This document shows, in pieces, positions 44,415 to 55,390 of a stretch of DNA of 64,000 nt. The DNA is from Peromyscus leucopus (lineage: Eukaryota > Chordata > Mammalia > Rodentia > Cricetidae): positions 146,965,165 to 147,029,164 of the forward strand of contig NC_051063.1 in the NCBI RefSeq assembly GCF_004664715.2, written 5' to 3'. The stretch's first letter is position 1. Every line of letters starts with the position of its first letter. The notes below the pieces were generated by a model, which searched no databases, was not told the origin of the DNA, and was given only the letters and a program-made list of their open reading frames with translations. Both the position numbers and the translations under genes were made by a program.

Positions 44415-45839
44415 GTAAGGTGGGAGAGAGGGCTGTTTAGGCCAGTCACTCTGTGTGGGAGGCTCTCCTCGCTGGAGACAATGGATCGAGCTGGGGACAG
44501 CAGAGTCACACCTTCCCGGGCCACCTTGCCCAGGTCACAGTCGGCTTTAGAGACACAGTTGACCATCATTAACATGGAACAGCTATTGTCCGTGAGCAAA
44601 TGCCAGAGCCCCTGACTCAGATGAGGTTCATAGTGGGGTAAAGGATGAAACAAGCTGTGGCAGATGGACGCTTCTCCAGACAGGGGGATCAGGAGCCTCT
44701 CCCCAGCCTGCCTTGTCTTTCCTGATGACTGGGGCAGCTGGTTCCCTTCTGTCTGTGTCTGCCTCCTCTCAAAGACCCAGCACTGCCCAGCACTGCTCAG
44801 CACTGCCCAGGAGACGCACTTCCTCACCCTCCTGACCCATCCACTCAGTGTACTCCCCATCCCTAGTCTAAGCCAGCTCCACCACATCCTGGCATTGAAT
44901 CCAGCCTCACCAGGGCTGGCCAGGCCATCACTGCACAGGCCCTGGGCCTTCTCCAAACATCAGATGCAGGGCCTTCACCTTCCCGGCTTTGTCCAGGAGC
45001 AGCCCTCCTGTTGAACTGTCAGGATCCAGAGCCTTGACCCCTCCTCTGACAAGCTGTGGGGCACTGCCTGCTCTCCCGGGTTCTGCTGCCCTCCCTGGGT
45101 CCAGAAAAGCTATGAGGGTCCTGTGGATGTAAGGGGTACTCACCCCCAGTGCATAAGGAGCACTTCCTTACACCGCTTTTTAAGATACACTGACTATCGT
45201 TATGTGATCCCCATTTGTCTATATGCAATGGGGGTGTTAAGAGTAATGAGACAGGTCTCCAACCCTATGGATCCCAGAGCTCTAGGCCGGGCACTTGGCA
45301 ACTAAGTTACTGTGACTTCCTGATAGTTCCCAAATCTGTGGGCTCTTCTCTTCCTGCTGCTCTAGTTTCATTTCTTTATAAAAGGAAAAAGGAGAGATGC
45401 AAATAGGTATGAAATGAACCTTATTCATTTATGGCTATTGCCCCAGGGGCAGGCCTGGGCAGCTGGGATCTCCCTGCATCATAGCCTGGGAGAACCGGAC
45501 ACAAAGCATTATTGAAGGACCCCGACGGCCAGAGCCCCAGCCAGGGCGCACCTCCTGCCTGAGCAGGGAGAATAAAGCAAGCTCTGTGTGAGCCTCCTGT
45601 ACAGGGTGCCTGCCCCCATGGAGGTCGTCCTGCAGAGGCCACACAGGGCAGACCCGTGTGTTCTTGCACACGTACGCTCACATCCCGCCGGACGTGGTGT
45701 TCCTCACGCTGGCCAGCAGAGCCAGGATCCAGAAAGACTTATGGCCTGTTTGCTCTGGCTGCTTTATTGACCTAAATCCTGAAGATGGATTTTAAGAAAC
45801 TTTCCTTGGGCTCTCTACTGTAGATGTTGAGTGAGAGGC
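44415..45839 (+). other. LRRK1 U-V intron, 5' part
   Basis: Unique, GC-rich in places; no repeat or gene recognised. Confidence 0.5.
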
Positions 45840-45875
45840 CCACTCACTCCACTATCCTGAACAGCCGGGCTACCC

Positions 45876-45919
<44 letters not shown>

Positions 45920-45946
45920 ATCCACTATCCTGAACAGCCGGGCTAC

Positions 45947-45998
<52 letters not shown>

Positions 45999-46025
45999 AT
46001 CCACTATCCTGAACAGCCGGGCTAC

Positions 46026-46071
<46 letters not shown>

Positions 46072-46100
46072 ATCCACTATCCTGAACAGCCGGGCCACCC

Positions 46101-46152
<52 letters not shown>
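45840..46152. repeat. Compound minisatellite with internal (CA)n
   Basis: Four copies of an approximately 35-bp unit (ccactatcctgaacagccgg then gctaccYcta), each followed by its own (CA)n run of about 17-22 units. The composite period is about 70-80 bp. Confidence 0.97.
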
Positions 46153-46153
<1 letters not shown>

Positions 46154-47101
46154 GACTCCCAACATAGTGGCTCTCTGCCATTCCTCCTGGTTGGAACGAG
46201 GCTGGGATCCTGTTCCGTCCTGAATACTGACTTGGTTCTGTGGTGTTCCACCTGGCCTACTGCGCCCTGTATCTTTTTGGGGAGATGCCCCGGGAAGCCT
46301 GCATTTGGCTTTGTACCTGCAACTTTGACCTCTGCGTGGTGACCTCTGGTGGGTGGCTACAGAGGAAATCATGCTTCATGGTAAGTCAGAGATCCTCACT
46401 GGTGTCAGCCCAGGCTTTTCAGAGTGGGGGGGGCACCTGGGGCCAAGACATGCCTGTAGGAGAGTTAAGTTAGAAGCTGTTTCTTCTAGAAACATGTTGT
46501 CTACTTGATGGGAACAGTGGAGTCCAGGGCCAGAGAGATGAATGAGACTTAACCCTTCCTAGGCCAGTCCAGTGCCAAGGTGGCAGTGGTGGGCACAGAG
46601 ATCTGGCCCCTGCTTCTCTGGAGCACTCTACCTAGTATGGGCAATGAGTACTCCACCTAGTGTGGGCATGCCCACAACAGCTGTTATACTGATAAGCTGT
46701 TTACAATAGGGAAGACATCCTGCCATGCCTTTCAGTGAGGGCTTCATGGCATCCAGGGAAAATAGCTCCCTGCTGCTTATGCAGCAAGGGACCAGTCCCA
46801 GGAGGTGTCACCCTTGCCGGATGCCCTCAGCACTATGGACACGGTTCCTCCCTGGTATATCCCTTGCCTTGTAGCACCAAAGATGGACATGGCTCTTCCG
46901 GGGCAAGGCCACAACTTTTCTGGACAGAGGCCTGAGACTCCTGAGCGGATCAGGATTGCAAAGGCTTTGCTTCTCTGGGGCCTTAAGGGAAATCATGGGC
47001 GCACTTGAGGCACAGATGGAGATGAGTCCAGGGCCTGTGGTTTCTCTCCCAGAGCATGTGACATGAAAGAGCATCATGTGTCCCTGTCCCCTCCCCCACA
47101 G
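46153..47101 (+). other. LRRK1 U-V intron, 3' part
   Basis: Unique sequence up to the exon V acceptor; no gene or repeat recognised. Confidence 0.5.
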
Positions 47102-47943
47102 AACTCCTTTCTGGTGCTGGCCGGCCTGGCTGATGGACTTGTGGCTGTGTTTCCTGTGGTCCGGGGCACCCCAAAAGAAAGCTGTTCCTACTTGTGCTCA
47201 CACACAGCCAACAGGTCCAAGTTCTGTATCCCTGACGAAGACTCGCGGCAGAACCCCTACCCAGTGAAAGCCATGGAGGTGGTCAACAGTGGGTCCGAGG
47301 TCTGGTACAGCAACGGACCCGGCCTCCTCATCATCGACTGCACAGTCCTGGACATCAGCAGGCGGCTGGAGCCCTACACGGCCCCTTCGGCGGTCACGTC
47401 ACTTGTGTGCAGCTCAGACTGCAGAGGGGAGGAGGTCGTCTGGTGCCTAGATGACAAGGCCAACTCCTTAGTGATGTACCATTCAGCGACCTACCAGTTA
47501 TGTGCCCGGTACTTCTGTGGGGACCCCAGTCCTCTCAGGGACACGTTTCCTGTGCAGCCCTCGGTCCCAGAAGCCCCAGGCAATCACGTAATCACCTCAA
47601 AGGAGCCTGAGGAGGAGTGCCTTGCAGATGTGAGCATCATGTACAGTGAGGAGCTGGGCATGCAGATCCTGAACCACCAGGAGTCACTCACCGACTATTG
47701 CTCCATGTCTTCCTACTCCTCGTCCCCACCCCGCCGAGATCCCAGGTCCCCTTCCAGTCTGCCCAGCTCCCTGACCAGCTATTCCAGTGTGCCTTTCTCC
47801 ACGGATTATGAAGACCCAGACAGGCCCAGTGTCACCTCTGACAGCGCCGAGCCTGACCTGACCCCCATGGATGGGGAGCCGTTCAGCCAGCACCTGCAGG
47901 CTGTGAAGGTTCTTGCTGTCAGGGACCTCATCTGGGTCCCTAG
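47102..47943 (+). CDS. Lrrk1: LRRK1 exon V (large 842-nt propeller exon)
   Basis: Residues 1166-1445, about five times longer than its neighbours. It carries several propeller strands ([53 protein letters not shown]). A variable acidic and serine-rich loop follows (about residues 1318-1420), including [18 protein letters not shown] and [17 protein letters not shown]. The end returns to conserved [18 protein letters not shown]. The loop is likely disordered. The acceptor is tcccctcccccacag and the donor gtaagt. Confidence 0.98.
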
Positions 47944-48343
47944 GTAAGTTTCTTGATGTGGGAGTGCCATTTCTGAGCTGTCCGATGCGCTTGCTTTGGG
48001 GCGAGTGGAACCCATGGATTCTTAAAAGATTCCCAAATCCATCTGGGCAGTTCTCCCAAGAGGGCTTTGCCATTTGGTTTTAGAATTGGGAGTGATTTCT
48101 CAAAAAATCTAAGTTTGTCCACCCAGAAGCTCATCTGTCCATCAGAAAATTCGAGACGCCCCTAAACAAGAACCATGCCCAGGTTTCCTATAGACGGTCC
48201 TTCCCTGTGTCACACTGCCTCCCCTCCCGCTTACTCCATTCACAAACGTCAGGCTCCGGACCTGCCTACACACGGGTCCTATCCCCACCGGCGCGTACAG
48301 CCTCCTGAACACACTCTGCCCCTTCTTGGCTTTGTTTTCTTAG
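47944..48343 (+). other. LRRK1 V-W intron
   Basis: 400 bases; nothing recognised. Confidence 0.6.
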
Positions 48344-48445
48344 GCATGGGGGAGATATCATTGTTATCGGCCTGGAGAAGAACTCGGGTGCCCAGCGGGG
48401 GAGAGTCATCGCTGTCTTAAAAGCCCGAGAGCTGACATCGCACGG
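48344..48445 (+). CDS. Lrrk1: LRRK1 exon W (propeller blade)
   Basis: Residues 1446-1479; 102 nt, phase 2 to 2, so removable in frame. It encodes [19 protein letters not shown] and [15 protein letters not shown]. The acceptor is ttgttttcttag and the donor gtaaga, with strong intronic G-runs beginning 26 nt downstream. Confidence 0.95.
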
Positions 48446-49943
48446 GTAAGACTCTGAGAACCATTCTGTAGGGCCTGGGGGGGGGGAGTGGGGAGGGGAA
48501 CCTCAGAGCTAACATGTCCACTAGATAGCACAGCAGTCCTGCCGTCCCTGTGTGCTCACAAATAAGCATATGGATTCACCAGTGTGGCCATAACGCAAAA
48601 CAGAAGCAAGGCGGGGTCCTCCAGGCAGCTCCTGGGACTCAGCATGACAGCTGACTAGAGCTTCAGCCACCTGCCCGAGGATATCTGTTCTTGGGGTGTC
48701 AGGGTACCTGACCAAAGGCGTGTCTCCAGGGCCCGATTCAGCTGTGTTTGAAATGACAGTTCCTCCAAATGACTCACTGTCCTTCCTGCCAAACAGGAGA
48801 ACCCTGTCAGGGGACCCACGGGCCCATGAAGCACCAGATAGGGCCAGGTGACATGGTCACACTCTGCTACTGTCCTCCCTAAGCCTGAGAGTGTGACTCA
48901 TTACTTTTCTGCAGTGAGTACCACTAGGAGACATGCCCGTCCCTGCTGTGGGGACATCTGAGTTGGATGCCAGTTCAAGGCACAGTCTTCAAGGCCAGAG
49001 GGACGGGAGCCTGGTGTTAAGACAGAGTTCCTGGCCATGTTTATACCTCACCCTAACGCTCCCCATGAAACGTCCTGAGTTCGAGCATGTGTGCACTTTG
49101 GAGTAGTTCATATCATAGTAGATCTGCTGGAAGCATAGACTGTCACTCATCGTTGGGCAAAGGTTTTTATTCATCTTTAATATCATCCCATGGTCCCATA
49201 GTCCCAAAGCAGGACAGATAAGCCGTCAGTCACCGGTGGTACTTCCAATCCCTGCCGGCAATGAGATTCCTCAGTGAGTCCTGGGGCAGTGGATCTTTTC
49301 TGTGAGCAATTCTGGAAACAAGATCAGTCTTTGCTCCTGAACCCTGACTGCCCCGGTAAAAGGAAGCCTTGTGCCAAACTAGTCCCCAGCTTCCAAGCTG
49401 GGCTTCTGGGAACAAATAGGTCTTCAGAACCCAGGTCAGTTGACCTTGGCATGCCTACTCTGAGTGTGCCTGGCATCTTTTTCTAGTCATCCCCCGCCCC
49501 CAGAGGTGGGTCTTATCAAGAGTCAGATACATTTGCTAGAAGGAAAAAGACCCGAGCTGGCCAGTTGAAAAAGCAAGGAAGGATCAGAGATTCTAGATCT
49601 ATTGGTGAAGGGAGCCTCAGGGTGCAGGGGGACTCAGTCATTGGGCACAGCGGGAGGAGGCACAGCTAGACCAGATAAGGGCCACCAGCCCCATAGAGAC
49701 ACCACCAGGGCAAGGAGGCTGCAGGGAGCCATCCATTGTGGTCTGAGAGGAAGCATATTGTACGCCCACAGACCATGCAAAACAGCCCACAGCCTCAAAA
49801 CAATGTAAGCAGGGATGGTGTTGAGGCGGCAGGTTTTCTGGATAAGCTGTTCTCTGAATTTCTTAAGTGTGTGGGGACAGAATGAGAGGAACTTGCAGCA
49901 GGGACCCCGGCAAGTGTAGCTGCACTCATGGCCCACGCCTTGA
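48446..49943 (+). other. LRRK1 W-X intron, 5' part
   Basis: G-rich at 48471-48498 (see finding), then unique DNA. No gene or repeat recognised. Confidence 0.5.
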
Positions 49944-50122
49944 CTTTTTTTTTCATTGTAGGGTACGGGTACATGTCACGTGTGCATGCAGAGGTCAGAG
50001 GACAACTTTATGAGGGTTGGTTCCCTCTAGTTTTTACATGGGTTCCAAGGATTGGAATCAGGTCATCAAACTTTCTTCATAGGGAGGCCAGCCCCTTTAC
50101 CCACTGAGCCGTCTCTCTGGCC
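49944..50122 (-). mobile_element. B2/B3-type SINE, antisense
   Basis: T-run, then cgtgtgcatgcagaggtcagaggacaac, ggttccaaggattggaatcaggtcatc, and ctttacccactgagccgtctctctggcc. Confidence 0.8.
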
Positions 50123-50491
50123 TTCATAGCTCATTCTTGAACAGCAACACTCTGTTGGCAGTTTATTAGCAACACCAGAATTCCAAAGAGAGGCATGGAT
50201 GATGCTGGCTACCCTTGTATCAGTCAGGCAGTGGGCTTCTGGGGGTTATTCTCTTATAGCCAATGCTTATAATGTGAATTGATGCCCTGGGCCTTTTGTG
50301 AGACTTAATAAGACCTCAGTCCATAGATCAGACCACGAGGATGTACTGGGACCTTTAAGTACATTCCAGAGCCAGGCTGAGCTATTTATGACAGCCTCCT
50401 AGTAACCCCACCCCTTTCAAAAATGTACATGGACCCCTCCCTGAGCTAGTGAAGACTCCTGTGGGTGTTCTCAGACCCCATCTCTCTGCAG

Positions 50492-50669
50492 GGTCCTGGT
50501 GGACGCAGCCGTGGTGGCAAAGGACACGGTAGTGTGCGGCTTTGCAAACGAAAACACAGAGTGGTGCCTGGCTGTCTGGAGGGGCTGGGGCACCAGGGAG
50601 TTTGACATCTTCTACCAGTCCTATGAGGAGCTGGGCCGGCTGGAGGCTTGTACGCGCAAGAGAAGGTAA
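50492..50669 (+). CDS. Lrrk1: LRRK1 exon X (last coding exon, stop TAA)
   Basis: Residues 1480-1538 and the stop codon. It encodes [17 protein letters not shown], then [19 protein letters not shown] and [18 protein letters not shown] followed by TAA. The very basic CTRKRR end matches the family C-terminus. C-terminal frameshifts in human LRRK1 are reported in osteosclerotic metaphyseal dysplasia, so this short exon matters. A 160-codon ORF from 50542 is out of frame. Confidence 0.97.
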
Positions 50670-51405
50670 TGCCCGTGGAAGGGCCTCCGCGTGGAGCCAG
50701 CAGGTCCGAGCCGCTGCCCGACCCCTCGGCTACAGCCCTGCAAGGGCACAGAAGACAAATGGGTTCTTTGCTAACCCTGTGCTAAGAAGGGCTGAGAAGC
50801 TAGTAGCTACTGGTGGTTTGGGAGTTCTCAGGTTCTATGGGGAGAGTTACCAGCCCAAGGGAAGCCACAGGGTCTGGTTGAGAGAGGCCTTCTCTTGTCT
50901 CTTCCATGGGCTTCCAAGAGCTGGGGAGAGTGACCCCGTTCCAGGCCTTCCTGGCATAACGAATGGGCCTGTCCGTTTTTATCGCCAGGCCTCAGATGGA
51001 ATTACACTAGAGACTCTTGGTTGAGGAGCAGTTCAGGGCAAGGTGGGGGGAGGGCTGTGACCCCTGGCCCTCCTTCCCCAAAGACCCCAGGCTCTCAGCC
51101 TGTTTCACAAGGCTCTGAGTCCCTGGAGCGTGGGGCCCAGCTTGGTCAAGCTGAGATCGAATCTCCTGCTTGGCAAGGGCTCTGTATGGGAAACCCCAGA
51201 AGGACCCTGGGCAGGCAGCATTCCCCAAGAGTGGGGATGAATGGGTTCCTTCAAGAGCCCCAGCCGGAAAGCCCGGTGAGTGGGCTCCTGCTCCCCCTTA
51301 CATTCTTCTCCCCCGACAAAAGGAAGGAGAAACCCAATCAGCGGGCCTGGAGAAAGGGCCTGTGTTTATAGCTTGGTAAAATAAACTTGGACGCAGCTGG
51401 AGCAC
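50670..51405 (+). other. Lrrk1: LRRK1 3' UTR
   Basis: About 735 nt from the stop codon to the expected cleavage region after the AATAAA at 51380. It is unique sequence without a recognisable SINE. ORFs inside it are shadows. The end is inferred from the poly(A) signal and the GT-rich tract after it; a longer form ending past the second AATAAA at 51805 is possible. Confidence 0.7.
51380..51385 (+). terminator. Canonical poly(A) signal AATAAA for LRRK1
   Basis: AATAAA about 710 nt after the stop codon, followed 20-30 nt later by a cacaagcc cleavage-like site and a GT-rich ttgtttgtttg downstream element. This arrangement fits a real 3' end. Confidence 0.7.
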
Positions 51406-51804
51406 AAGCCTTGTTTGTTTGCACATCATAATCTTGTTTATCACTTTAACAAATTAAGTAATATCTCAGCGGTTAGACCTGGTTGTGAAATCCCATCGTA
51501 TGGGACTTATACTGAATTATGTATTGGCCAAACATTTACTGCCCACATGGACAGCAGATGATGAAAAGTGAAATTGTTAGCATGGGTACAACAGGGAACA
51601 TTTTATAAATTCTGTGCACACATGTGCACACACACCCACATCTCTGCCAAGCAGTACCCTTGGAGGCTGCTTAACCTAGAACTCAAATTTGAATGTGAGG
51701 TTGTACTTGGCGCATGTGATTGAACCTTTTCTAGAATTAAATTATAAAAACCAAACTCCGGATTTGCTGGGGTGTGCAAGCTGATGTGACTCCCGTTATC
51801 TAAA

Positions 51805-51810
51805 AATAAA
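51805..51810 (+). terminator. Possible second poly(A) signal AATAAA
   Basis: AATAAA in ctaaaaataaacag, 425 nt past the first signal. The downstream region is CT-rich rather than clearly GT-rich, so this is a weaker candidate for a distal LRRK1 end. Confidence 0.3.
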
Positions 51811-52474
51811 CAGACCTGGAATGAAAACGCAGCCTCTGTCTCCTGAATGCAGCACAGTCTCTGGCCTTCCCAGGTTCCCCTTGGGCCCAGGGTAGACACG
51901 GGCCACCCTTCTCAGCCCACGGCTGGGTAGCTGCCCTGTAGCTGCCCATGGGCAGATGCTTCTCTGTCAGCCCCAGCTCTGGGGAGAGCTAGTCCCCCAC
52001 TTCCTTTTGTGAGTCAGGCCCTGTGAGGGTCTTGATCTTGAGGATCAAGGCTCAGTGCTGGCTGCTTACCCCATCACCGCTTCCCACCCTGATCCCTAAG
52101 GTGAGCCGTGGGGGTCACCGGTTCTCTCCCAGGGTCCCAAAGCTGCCCGCTTAGATCTCCAGACACAAACCTGGTCCTGTCTGCCCTGCGCCTGACTCCT
52201 GTGTCACTTGCTGTGGGGCAGCTAGGCTGACGGCCGGGCTCCCCTACCTCACAGACTCAGCCCACTTTTAAGGCCTCATCTTCTCCTGCCCAGGTGCAGC
52301 CCTAACTGAACCTCACAGTCATGGGGGCCTGGGGGTGTGAGAGCTTTCACATAACCCTGGGAACATGGGACAAAAGGCTGGTGAACTTGGCTACAGAAGA
52401 CTTGGAAACCTAGAAGGAAGGTGGGCTGCGAAGGTAAACAATGACTGGAATAAAAACAACAGTGAAACATCCAC
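51811..52474. other. Intergenic DNA after LRRK1
   Basis: No repeat or gene recognised. Confidence 0.5.
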
Positions 52475-52608
52475 AGGGCTGAGGAGGAGACTTAGCAGGC
52501 AAGGAAGCATGTTGTCAAGACCAAAAGCCTACGTTCAATCCCCGGGACCCACATGGTGGAAAGAGAGAATCAACTCCAACAAGCTGTCCCTCTGACATGC
52601 CTGCACAG

Positions 52609-52612
<4 letters not shown>
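52475..52612 (+). mobile_element. B2/B3-family SINE, sense
   Basis: agggctgaggaggagacttagcaggcaagg through gttcaatccccgggacccacatggtggaaagagagaatcaactcc, ending in a (CA)n tail. Confidence 0.75.

Positions 52613-52664
<52 letters not shown>
52612..52664. repeat. (CA)n microsatellite
   Basis: About 26 CA units forming the tail of the SINE before it. Confidence 0.97.
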
Positions 52665-52665
<1 letters not shown>

Positions 52666-53649
52666 GTTAATCAATGTCATTTTTAAAAATAGATTTATTA
52701 CACAAATGAAAGATGAGCAGTTCAATTATCGTCTATGCAAAATTCATGTTCATCAATGAAAGAAAACTCAATTGGAAGGCAGATACATTGGCAGGCACAG
52801 GCCAGTGACATAAAGAAACGCAGCCCCTCAACATGATAAAATGGCTTTTGCCCCACCTCGAGTTACAAGGATCGAAGGACCAGCCACGATTCTTGAACTC
52901 TTGCTAAGCCTTAGCCAGCGTCACCAGGACACGGTGGCAAGCACCCAAACAAGACACTCTGCTGCTGGGACACTCTGAGGGCAGGGGTGACCCGGGACAC
53001 ACAAACAGAATACAGAGCTAGAGAGGAAAAGTCGGGAAAACAGCAACCCATGAACGGGGCTGGAGGAGGCCCAGATCGGGCAGTGCTGTCAGAGAAAGGG
53101 CATTCATTATGTGAGAGCTCAGGGTCCCATACAGGAGAGCTTACATGGGCAAAGGCCCTGTGGAGAAGGAGCTGGCCCCATCCCGCATGCCTGGAGCACC
53201 GTGAAGAAGGGAATGCCCAGTCTGCCTCCACCTCCACCCCACAGACCCAGCACACAATTACAGGTGTCCAGTGCAGCTACTGGGAGGAGGGAACAAAAGC
53301 CTTGCCTGTGGAGGACAAGAAAGGCCAAAGAAGCAGAAGGCGTTTGGGGAAGGTCTGTCGAAGTTTTGAGAGTGCATGCCCATGACCTAGGAGCATCTCT
53401 TAGGCATGTGATATGCGGTGTACGTGAACATGTGCAGAAGTACAGAAGAAGCATGCTCATCACAGATTGCTCATGATGCCCCATGCAGAGATCGGCCCAA
53501 CCCTCTCTCCAGAGGAGAGTCATAAAGTTCCTATACCTGCAAAACTGATCCTCACAGCTTTTCCAAAGGAGGTGGTGCTCGCCGTCCTGGTCTGAAGTGC
53601 TCCTGAGGTATAATAAATGAACTGGTGTTTTGTTTTGTTTTGTTTATCT
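52665..53649. other. Intergenic DNA
   Basis: No gene or repeat recognised; ORFs here look random. Confidence 0.45.
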
Positions 53650-54200
53650 AATTTTTTTATTTTTTCTTTGAGAATTTCATACAATGTATTTTGACCATAT
53701 TTATCTCCCTTCCTCGACTGCTCCAAGACCCTCCCCTATCCTTTCCCCTTCAAGTTCATGTTCTATGTCTCTCTGGAAAACAGCAGCCTCCTCCAAGTCC
53801 ATTTTTTGTTGACCAGCTGCTACTCCTGGCCACGGGGTGTACACCCTAGGGTGTACCCGATAGACCAGGAGTCATTCCATTGATGAAAACTGGCTTTTCA
53901 GCTCCTGGCAATAATCAAGTGCCAACGCTCTTCAGCCAAGTGTGGGAATTGGTGCCGTCTGGTTTGAACAGGGCAGGTGTGTGCTGTCACGGTTGCTGTG
54001 AATTCATACGTGCACCTGACCTGTTGTGACTAGAAAACACTGTTTCCTTGGAGTCTTCTATCACTTCTGACTCTAAAATCTTTCAGCCGGTCTTCCAAAT
54101 ACACACCTGAGCCTGGAGGGAAGGCCTATGATATCGACCTCCTGTTTATAGCTCAGTATTCCGAAGTCTCTCTTTCTCCACACACCGACAGAACTGGCAT
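53650..54200 (-). mobile_element. Rodent L1 3' region, antisense
   Basis: tttttctttgagaatttcatacaatgtattttgaccatatttatctccc at the poly(A)-side end, then gttgaccagctgctactcctgg, gaaaacactgtttccttggagtcttctatcacttctg, and gctcagtattccgaagtctctc. Confidence 0.75.
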
Positions 54201-54553
54201 TTTCAAAAGCAACTTATGGCGCAGTACATATTGCGTTCCTACTGGTATAAACAGTATTGTAGCCCTGCATTCTGTGTGTGGAAACGTCTCAGCTTCCGGT
54301 GCTCAGGAAGCTGGTGGGCGTGGCGGCCTCTGGGGAGGAGGAGTGTAGACTAGCATCGAAGACAGGGTTTTGATTTTCCACTTTACACCCTCCACCTTGC
54401 ACTTGAAGCATGTGACTGCTTTTTTTATTTTTTAACAGTGGTAAAATCCAGCTAAGAAGACGTCTTCTCTGAGCTACCGCCACCTTCCCCAGGCTTCTGA
54501 CAGGCTGCCTAGACCTACAGGTCTCTGTGACAGCACACGCAGAGCCTCTAGCA

Positions 54554-54761
54554 CAGTGGTTCTCAACCTGTGGGTCGCGACCCAGAAGGATCAAATGACC
54601 CTTTCACAGGGCTCGCATATCAGATATTCACATTGCAATTCATAACAGTAGCAAAATTAGCAGCTATGAAGTATCAACAACATGATTTTACTGTGGAGGG
54701 TCACCACCACATGAGGAGCCGTATTAAATGGTAGCAGCATTAGGAAGGTGGAGGACCACCC
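54554..54761 (-). mobile_element. URR1-like non-autonomous hAT element
   Basis: Terminal inverted repeats cagtggttctcaacctg at the left and aggtggaggaccac at the right, with body agcaaaattagcagctatgaagtatcaacaacatgattttactgtgg. Flanked by the 8-bp direct repeat ctctagca at 54546-54553 and 54762-54769, the hAT target-site duplication size. Confidence 0.8.
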
Positions 54762-55229
54762 CTCTAGCAGAGTCTACCTGCCCGCACTCCTGCTTAGAGT
54801 CTCCAGGATGGGAGCACATGCTGCTGCTGGCATCCTTCCTCATGAAGAGAACATTTGGGGAGCACCATGGGAGATGTGGCAATATAAAACTCCCCCCAAA
54901 TCTCTGGGAAGCTAGAAAATGTTGAAATACCTCTGGATGCGAGCAGGCTGCTGCCTAGAAAGCTGTGTCTTCCAGAGACTCGGAGCTTGGGGCTCCCAAC
55001 TGCGCCTTTAAATGGCCAGCAGCATCTCCCACTCAAGGAAGAATTGAGCAGCTGAGGAGAGACAGGTGGAGTGTTAGTCATGGTAGCTGTACCCGCCTTG
55101 TGCTCAATAGCTTGTTGTTCTGGTCCACCATTTCCCAGATGCCTTTGCAGGTCATAGGGCTGTGCTCTGTTTGGATGCTTTGGTGGTGGTCGAGCAGGAC
55201 TTTCCAGAGCATCATCAAGAACTCCAGAG

Positions 55230-55390
55230 CTAAGGTAGGCATGGTGGGATCTTTAGTCCCAGCACTCAGGAGGCAGAGACAAAAGGATCTCTGTGAATTC
55301 AAGGACAGCCTGGTCTACATAGCAAGTTCCAGGACAGCCAGGACTACAAAGAGAGACCTTGTCTCAAAAAACAAACCAAACAAAAACAGC
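55230..55390 (+). mobile_element. B1 SINE, sense
   Basis: taaggtaggcatggtgggatctttagtcccagcactcaggaggcagagac through ggacagccaggactacaaagagagaccttgtctcaaaaaac. Confidence 0.92.

Larger units (their letters stand above)
693..50669 (+). other. Lrrk1: LRRK1 gene, 3' three-quarters (24 coding exons)
   Basis: Leucine-rich repeat kinase 1, a cytoplasmic ROCO-family Ser/Thr kinase with a GTPase domain; its known substrate is RAB7A, and it acts in endosome traffic and osteoclast bone resorption. Hand-joined exons give 1538 residues in the order LRRs (about 1-145), Roc (about 160-353), COR-A/COR-B (to about 755), kinase (about 769-1052), WD40-like propeller to the end. Adding about 473 gives human numbering. 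On that scale the P-loop Lys is 651, kinase Lys 1270, catalytic Asp 1386 and DYG Asp 1409, all present. Every junction is GT-AG and phase-consistent, with no stop or frameshift, so this is not a pseudogene. The N-terminal ankyrin and first LRR exons and the promoter lie upstream of the window. LRRK2 was excluded by the [10 protein letters not shown]-loop and the 2015-aa-scale layout. If the human 34-exon count applies, these are exons 11-34. Confidence 0.97.

Noticed and set aside
44315..44956. 213-codon ORF on the minus strand
   Set aside because: It lies antisense to LRRK1 exon U and its flanks, with no recognisable domain; the sense exon fully explains the conservation.
45840..46152. CRISPR-like alternation of repeat and spacer
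   Set aside because: The spacers are all (CA)n and the host is a mammal, so it is a compound minisatellite.
50542..51024. 160-codon ORF on the plus strand
   Set aside because: Out of frame with exon X and running into the 3' UTR; the true frame ends CTRKRR-stop.
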